A model generated the notes under the pieces. It had not been told where the DNA came from. It did no database searches and saw only the letters and a program-made list of their open reading frames with translations. This document shows, one piece after another, positions 11,695 to 15,295 of a DNA stretch of 15,295 nt (position 1 is the first letter of the stretch; every line of letters starts with the position of its first letter). The stretch spans positions 1 through 15,295 of the forward strand of contig JAHHKH010000294.1 of the NCBI GenBank assembly GCA_018679695.1. The letters run 5' to 3'. Both the position numbers and the translations under genes were made by a program. The DNA comes from Maribacter sp. (GTDB taxonomy: Bacteria > Bacteroidota > Bacteroidia > Flavobacteriales > Flavobacteriaceae).

Positions 11695-13092
11695 ATGGAT
11701 TACCAATTTAAGTCCCATCATAAAAAAATCCTTGCAGATACCATAACGCCTGTTAGCGTTTATCTTAAAATACGGGATAAATTTCCGAATAGCATACTAT
11801 TGGAAAGTAGCGACTACCATGCCAATGACAATAGCTTTTCCTATATCTGTTGTAATCCCATAGCATCGATTAAGATTAAAGATGAAATTATTCATAAACA
11901 CTATCCAGACGGAAGGGTTTCAACTAAGCCTATAAGTCCGGGGACCGATGTGGTAAAAACCGTACACGATTTCAGCCAAAACTTCAAAGCCGATGAAAAC
12001 TCCTTCAAATTTATAAACAATGGGCTATTTGGTTATATGGCCTATGATGCAGTTAGGTATTTTGAAGATATTCAAATTGATAAAAAAAAGGATGCTTTGG
12101 ATATCCCCGATATTTATTATGCGGTTTATCAGAATATCATTGCCATCAACCACTTTAAAAATGAAGCTTACATTTTTGCCCATTGCTATGAATCCGAAAG
12201 CAACATCGATCAAATTGAGCACATACTAAATGTAAAGAATTTTGCTTCCTATAATTTCAATAAAGAGGGTCAACCCATCTCAAATCTAAAGGATGAAGAA
12301 TATAAAGAACATGTTGCGTTGGCTAAGAAACACTGTCAACGAGGTGATGTCTTTCAATTGGTTTTATCGCGGCGGTTTTCCCAAGGCTTCAAAGGTGACG
12401 AATTCAATGTATATAGAGCCTTGCGATCTGTAAACCCTTCACCGTATTTGTTTTATTTTGATTATGGGGATTTCAAGATATTCGGCAGTTCCCCCGAAGC
12501 CCAATTGATCGTCAATGACGGAAGAGCTGAGATACATCCTATAGCGGGTACGTTCAAAAGAACTGGGAATGATGAAAAAGACGCTGAATTGGCCAAAAAA
12601 CTAACGGAAGATGACAAGGAAAATAGCGAACATGTAATGCTTGTAGATCTAGCCCGAAACGACCTAAGCAGGAATGGTAATATGGTAAGTGTTGAGAATT
12701 ATAGGGAAGTGCAGTTCTTTTCACATGTTATACATCTAGTCTCTAAAGTGACCGGGCAAAAGAAAAAGGATATCACTACCATGAAAGTGGTAGCAGACAC
12801 TTTCCCTGCCGGAACTTTGAGCGGTGCACCCAAACACATGGCAATGCAACTTATTGAAAAATATGAGAAATCAAACAGGACGTATTATGGTGGCGCTATT
12901 GGTTTTATGGATTTTAACGGAAACTTCAACCATGCTATCATGATCCGAACTTTTTTAAGCAAAAATCACCAATTGCATTACCAAGCTGGTGCAGGACTGG
13001 TGGCCGCCTCGAATCCAGAAGATGAGCTACAGGAAACATATAACAAACTAGGTGCATTGACGAAGGCCTTGGAAATTGCGGAGTCTATCTAA
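11695..13092 (+). CDS. trpE: Anthranilate synthase component I
   Basis: A 465-residue chorismate-using enzyme making anthranilate with ammonia supplied by TrpG, the first step of tryptophan synthesis. Conserved features are LLES (35-38) and VNPSPYLFYF (246-255), both part of the Trp feedback site in TrpE, FGSSPE (263-268), HPIAGT (281-286), EHVMLVDLARND (312-323), PAGTLSGAPK (371-380) and AGAGLVAASNPEDE (431-444). The length is slightly below the ~500 of enterobacterial TrpE but normal for Bacteroidota. Retention of the LLES motif suggests feedback inhibition by Trp in addition to attenuation. PabB is an alternative for such sequences, but the trp operon context decides. It is followed by trpG after a short gap. 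Confidence 0.97.
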   Translation: MDYQFKSHHKKILADTITPVSVYLKIRDKFPNSILLESSDYHANDNSFSYICCNPIASIKIKDEIIHKHYPDGRVSTKPISPGTDVVKTVHDFSQNFKADENSFKFINNGLFGYMAYDAVRYFEDIQIDKKKDALDIPDIYYAVYQNIIAINHFKNEAYIFAHCYESESNIDQIEHILNVKNFASYNFNKEGQPISNLKDEEYKEHVALAKKHCQRGDVFQLVLSRRFSQGFKGDEFNVYRALRSVNPSPYLFYFDYGDFKIFGSSPEAQLIVNDGRAEIHPIAGTFKRTGNDEKDAELAKKLTEDDKENSEHVMLVDLARNDLSRNGNMVSVENYREVQFFSHVIHLVSKVTGQKKKDITTMKVVADTFPAGTLSGAPKHMAMQLIEKYEKSNRTYYGGAIGFMDFNGNFNHAIMIRTFLSKNHQLHYQAGAGLVAASNPEDELQETYNKLGALTKALEIAESI

Positions 13093-13114
13093 TATTTCCA
13101 AAATCAAGATGATT

Positions 13115-13687
13115 ATGAAAAAAATATTGGTAATTGACAACTACGATAGCTTCACTTATAATCTAGTCCATTATTTAGAGGATCTGGATTGTGAAGTCGT
13201 CGTAAAGAGAAACGACCAACTCACATTGGACGAAGTTGATGCATTCGATAAAATTGTGCTTTCGCCTGGTCCTGGTATTCCCGATGAAGCTGGACTTCTG
13301 AAAAAAATCATAGGCAAGTATGCTCCCACAAAAAGTATTTTTGGGGTATGTCTGGGACAACAGGCTATTGCTGAAGTATTTGGCGGTTCATTGATAAACC
13401 TGAAAGAGGTTTATCACGGGATAGCAACCAGGATAAAAGTGACCAAAAACGATCCACTATTTAAAGGAATGCCCGAAGAGTTTGAGGTTGGGCGTTATCA
13501 TTCCTGGGTAGTCGACCCTAATTTACCAGAAGTTTTAGAAGTAACTTCTGTTGATCAAAACGGACAAATCATGTCTTTACGACATAAAAACTATGAGGTA
13601 AGCGCAGTACAATTTCATCCAGAATCGGTATTGACACCCCATGGCAAACAAATTTTGAAAAATTGGTTAAAGGAAGGCGAAAAATAA
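13115..13687 (+). CDS. trpG: Anthranilate synthase component II (glutamine amidotransferase)
   Basis: A 190-residue class I glutamine amidotransferase that releases ammonia from glutamine for TrpE. The catalytic triad is complete: C79 (FGVCLGQQ), H168 and E170 (QFHPESV). The N-terminal VIDNYDSFTYN, the SPGPG oxyanion-region motif (50-54) and GRYHS (126-130) are all present. The start MKKILVIDNYDSF is the family-typical one; the ATG at 13109 would add two residues, and a TTG overlapping the end of trpE is unlikely. It lies 22 nt after trpE and 23 nt before trpD. In many bacteria the same subunit also serves PabB in folate synthesis; whether this one does cannot be seen here. Confidence 0.96.
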   Translation: MKKILVIDNYDSFTYNLVHYLEDLDCEVVVKRNDQLTLDEVDAFDKIVLSPGPGIPDEAGLLKKIIGKYAPTKSIFGVCLGQQAIAEVFGGSLINLKEVYHGIATRIKVTKNDPLFKGMPEEFEVGRYHSWVVDPNLPEVLEVTSVDQNGQIMSLRHKNYEVSAVQFHPESVLTPHGKQILKNWLKEGEK

Positions 13688-13710
13688 TAGCTACTGAAAA
13701 TTCAGCATAA

Positions 13711-14703
13711 ATGAAAGAAATACTAAATAGACTCATAAATCATGATATCCTTACCAAGGAGGATGCTAAACAAGTGTTGGTCAACATCGCTAAAGGAGCG
13801 TATAACACCAGTCAAATTGCGGCTTTTCTAACAGTTTATATGATGCGAAGTATAACCATTGAAGAATTAGAGGGGTTTCGAAATGCACTCTTGGAGCTAT
13901 GTTTAGCAATTGATTTATCTGATTATAATCCTATCGATTTATGTGGTACGGGGGGAGATGGCAAGGATACTTTCAATATTTCCACTTTGGCTTCCTTTGT
14001 AACTGCAGGTGCTGGGATTAAAGTCACCAAACATGGCAATTACGGTGTTTCCTCTAAATGTGGCAGTAGTAACGTGATGGAATTCCTAGGTATAAAATTC
14101 AGCAGTGATGCCGATTTCCTCAAAAGGTCAATAGATGAAGCTGGTATATGTGTGCTACATGCACCTTTGTTTCATCCTGCAATGAAGAATGTAGCTCCCA
14201 TACGGAGAGAACTTGCAGTAAAAACCTTTTTCAATATGTTAGGGCCCATGGTGAACCCGGCCTCTCCCAAGAATCAAATGGTGGGGGTCTTTAATTTGGA
14301 ATTGGCACGTATGTACGGTTACCTCTATCAAAATACGGACAAGAATTTTACGGTATTGCATGCTTTGGATGGTTATGATGAAATTTCTTTGACCGGAGCT
14401 ACAAAAACCATTTCAAATAATTCCGAAGGCATATTGAATCCTGAGGATTTTGGAATTAAAGCAGTTGAACAATCCCAAATCGCGGGTGGTGAAACCATAG
14501 CGGAATCTGCAAAGATTTTCATGGATATTTTAAAAGGAAAGGGTTCAGAAGCCCAAAACAATGTGGTATGTGCCAATGCCGGTATTGCCATTGCCACCGT
14601 GAATGGTATAAGCCCAAAAGAAGGGTTTGAAAGTGCGTCTGAATCCCTACTGTCAGGAAAAGGATTGATTGCTCTAAAAAAATTACAGGACTTAAGCGCT
14701 TAA
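13711..14703 (+). CDS. trpD: Anthranilate phosphoribosyltransferase
   Basis: A 330-residue enzyme attaching phosphoribose from PRPP to anthranilate, the second step of the pathway. The signature is LCGTGGDGKDTFNIST (77-92), which binds the PRPP pyrophosphate. KHGNYGVSSKCGSSNVME (107-124) and the block FHPAMKNVAPIRRELAVKT (starting near 154) contribute to the anthranilate and PRPP sites. FFNMLGPMVNPA follows. Length is normal for the stand-alone enzyme; it is not fused to TrpG as in enterobacteria. The start ATG lies 23 nt after trpG and the stop is 13 nt before trpC, so it is an internal gene of the operon. Confidence 0.97.
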   Translation: MKEILNRLINHDILTKEDAKQVLVNIAKGAYNTSQIAAFLTVYMMRSITIEELEGFRNALLELCLAIDLSDYNPIDLCGTGGDGKDTFNISTLASFVTAGAGIKVTKHGNYGVSSKCGSSNVMEFLGIKFSSDADFLKRSIDEAGICVLHAPLFHPAMKNVAPIRRELAVKTFFNMLGPMVNPASPKNQMVGVFNLELARMYGYLYQNTDKNFTVLHALDGYDEISLTGATKTISNNSEGILNPEDFGIKAVEQSQIAGGETIAESAKIFMDILKGKGSEAQNNVVCANAGIAIATVNGISPKEGFESASESLLSGKGLIALKKLQDLSA

Positions 14704-14716
14704 TTGATTATTGCGA

Positions 14717-15295
14717 ATGAATATTTTAGATAGAATCGTAGTTAATAAAAGAGAGGAAGTTAATTTGAAAAAAGAATTGATTCCTTATTCACAATTGGAA
14801 AATGCCATATTGTTCAAAAGGAAAACTCTTTCCTTGGCCAATTCCTTGCGAAACAGTGCCACAGGGATTATTGCAGAACACAAACGTCGTTCACCATCAA
14901 AAGCGGTTATTAACCAGAATCTCAACGTATACGATGTTGCAAAAGGATATGAAAAAGCAGGAGTCTGCGGCATGTCGGTTTTAACAGATGGAAAATACTT
15001 TGGTGGTTCGCTCGACGATTTACTTATCGCAAGGGCTTCGGTTAAAATTCCCTTGTTACGAAAAGAGTTTATCATTGATGAGTATCAGATCATAGAAGCC
15101 AAAGCCCATGGGGCCGATGTAATCCTATTGATTGCCGCTATATTGTCCAAACCTGAAATCAAGATGTTATCGGAATTGGCCAAAAGCCTGCATTTAGAGG
15201 TGTTATTAGAGGTTCATGGTGAAGCAGAATTGCAAAAATCAATTATGCCAAGCTTGGATATGTTGGGGGTTAACAATCGTAACTTGAAGACTTTT
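14717..15295 (+). CDS. trpC: Indole-3-glycerol phosphate synthase (3' end outside window)
   Basis: An open frame from the ATG at 14717 runs to the window edge (193 codons) and translates to the N-terminal part of the TrpC (beta/alpha)8 barrel. It begins MNILDRIVVNKREEVNLKKE. Visible catalytic and phosphate-site motifs are IIAEHKRRSPSK (51-62, with the conserved catalytic Lys), VLTDGKYFGGS, PLLRKEFIIDEYQI (Lys in the active site), the block LEVLLEVHGEAEL and GVNNRNLKTF at the truncated end. It closes the anthranilate ring system to indole-3-glycerol phosphate after isomerisation by TrpF. About a quarter of the protein, roughly 65-70 residues, is missing. It appears to be a single-function protein, though a C-terminal fusion to TrpF cannot be excluded from here. 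trpF, trpB and trpA are expected further on. Confidence 0.96.
   Translation, partial: MNILDRIVVNKREEVNLKKELIPYSQLENAILFKRKTLSLANSLRNSATGIIAEHKRRSPSKAVINQNLNVYDVAKGYEKAGVCGMSVLTDGKYFGGSLDDLLIARASVKIPLLRKEFIIDEYQIIEAKAHGADVILLIAAILSKPEIKMLSELAKSLHLEVLLEVHGEAELQKSIMPSLDMLGVNNRNLKTF

Noticed and set aside
14785..15075. A 96-codon minus-strand open frame at the right end
   Set aside because: It is antisense to trpC, whose translation gives clear indole-3-glycerol phosphate synthase motifs.

Overview
The window looks like a core chromosomal segment of a marine-type member of the Flavobacteriaceae (Bacteroidota). The evidence is low GC content, several promoters of the Bacteroidota form TTTG-N18/19-TAnnTTTG, almost no Shine-Dalgarno sequences except a very strong one on rpsU, and lineage-typical genes (a DUF2851 protein, a three-HhH ComEA-like membrane protein, an rpsU-xer-hpf-tRNA-tuf gene order). 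Genus cannot be read from the sequence alone. No mobile element, CRISPR array, phage or obviously foreign gene was seen.

Region 1 (1-3556, minus strand) is a translation block. Transcription runs rpsU -> xerC -> hpf -> tRNA-Thr(TGT), tRNA-Tyr(GTA), tRNA-Gly(TCC), tRNA-Thr(GGT) -> tuf -> the 5' end of a tRNA (probably Trp) cut by the window edge. The four-tRNA-plus-tuf order equals the thrU-tyrU-glyT-thrT-tufB operon of E. coli. Strong hairpin terminators follow rpsU and hpf. The tRNA-tuf promoter lies between hpf and its terminator, so initiation falls inside the terminator stem.

Region 2 (3557-9852, minus strand) is a run of six co-directional genes: DUF2851 protein -> PspC-domain protein -> K+ channel with RCK domain -> alanine/glycine:cation symporter -> HhH/ComEA-like protein -> acyl-CoA dehydrogenase. 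The gaps are 2-11 nt, except 91 nt before the symporter. The channel has an unusual selectivity filter (TVGFKE, Lys where Gly is expected). Between its pore and its RCK domain lies an A-rich stretch that forms an A AAA AAG heptamer followed by an in-frame ATG.

Region 3 (9853-11520) holds a single-domain rhodanese (minus), divergent from a MarR regulator and a periplasmic YceI-like protein (both plus). The marR promoter carries two TACA-N5/6-TGTA inverted repeats, which are candidate autoregulatory operators.

Region 4 (11521-15295, plus strand) is the start of a tryptophan operon: trpE, trpG, trpD and trpC (cut by the window edge). It is preceded by an attenuator: a consensus promoter, an 18-codon leader peptide with three consecutive Trp codons, alternative hairpins and an intrinsic terminator just before trpE. 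The predicted transcription start practically coincides with the leader ATG, so the leader peptide may be translated from a leaderless mRNA. This regulatory region is the most interesting part of the window; the rest is mainly conserved housekeeping.
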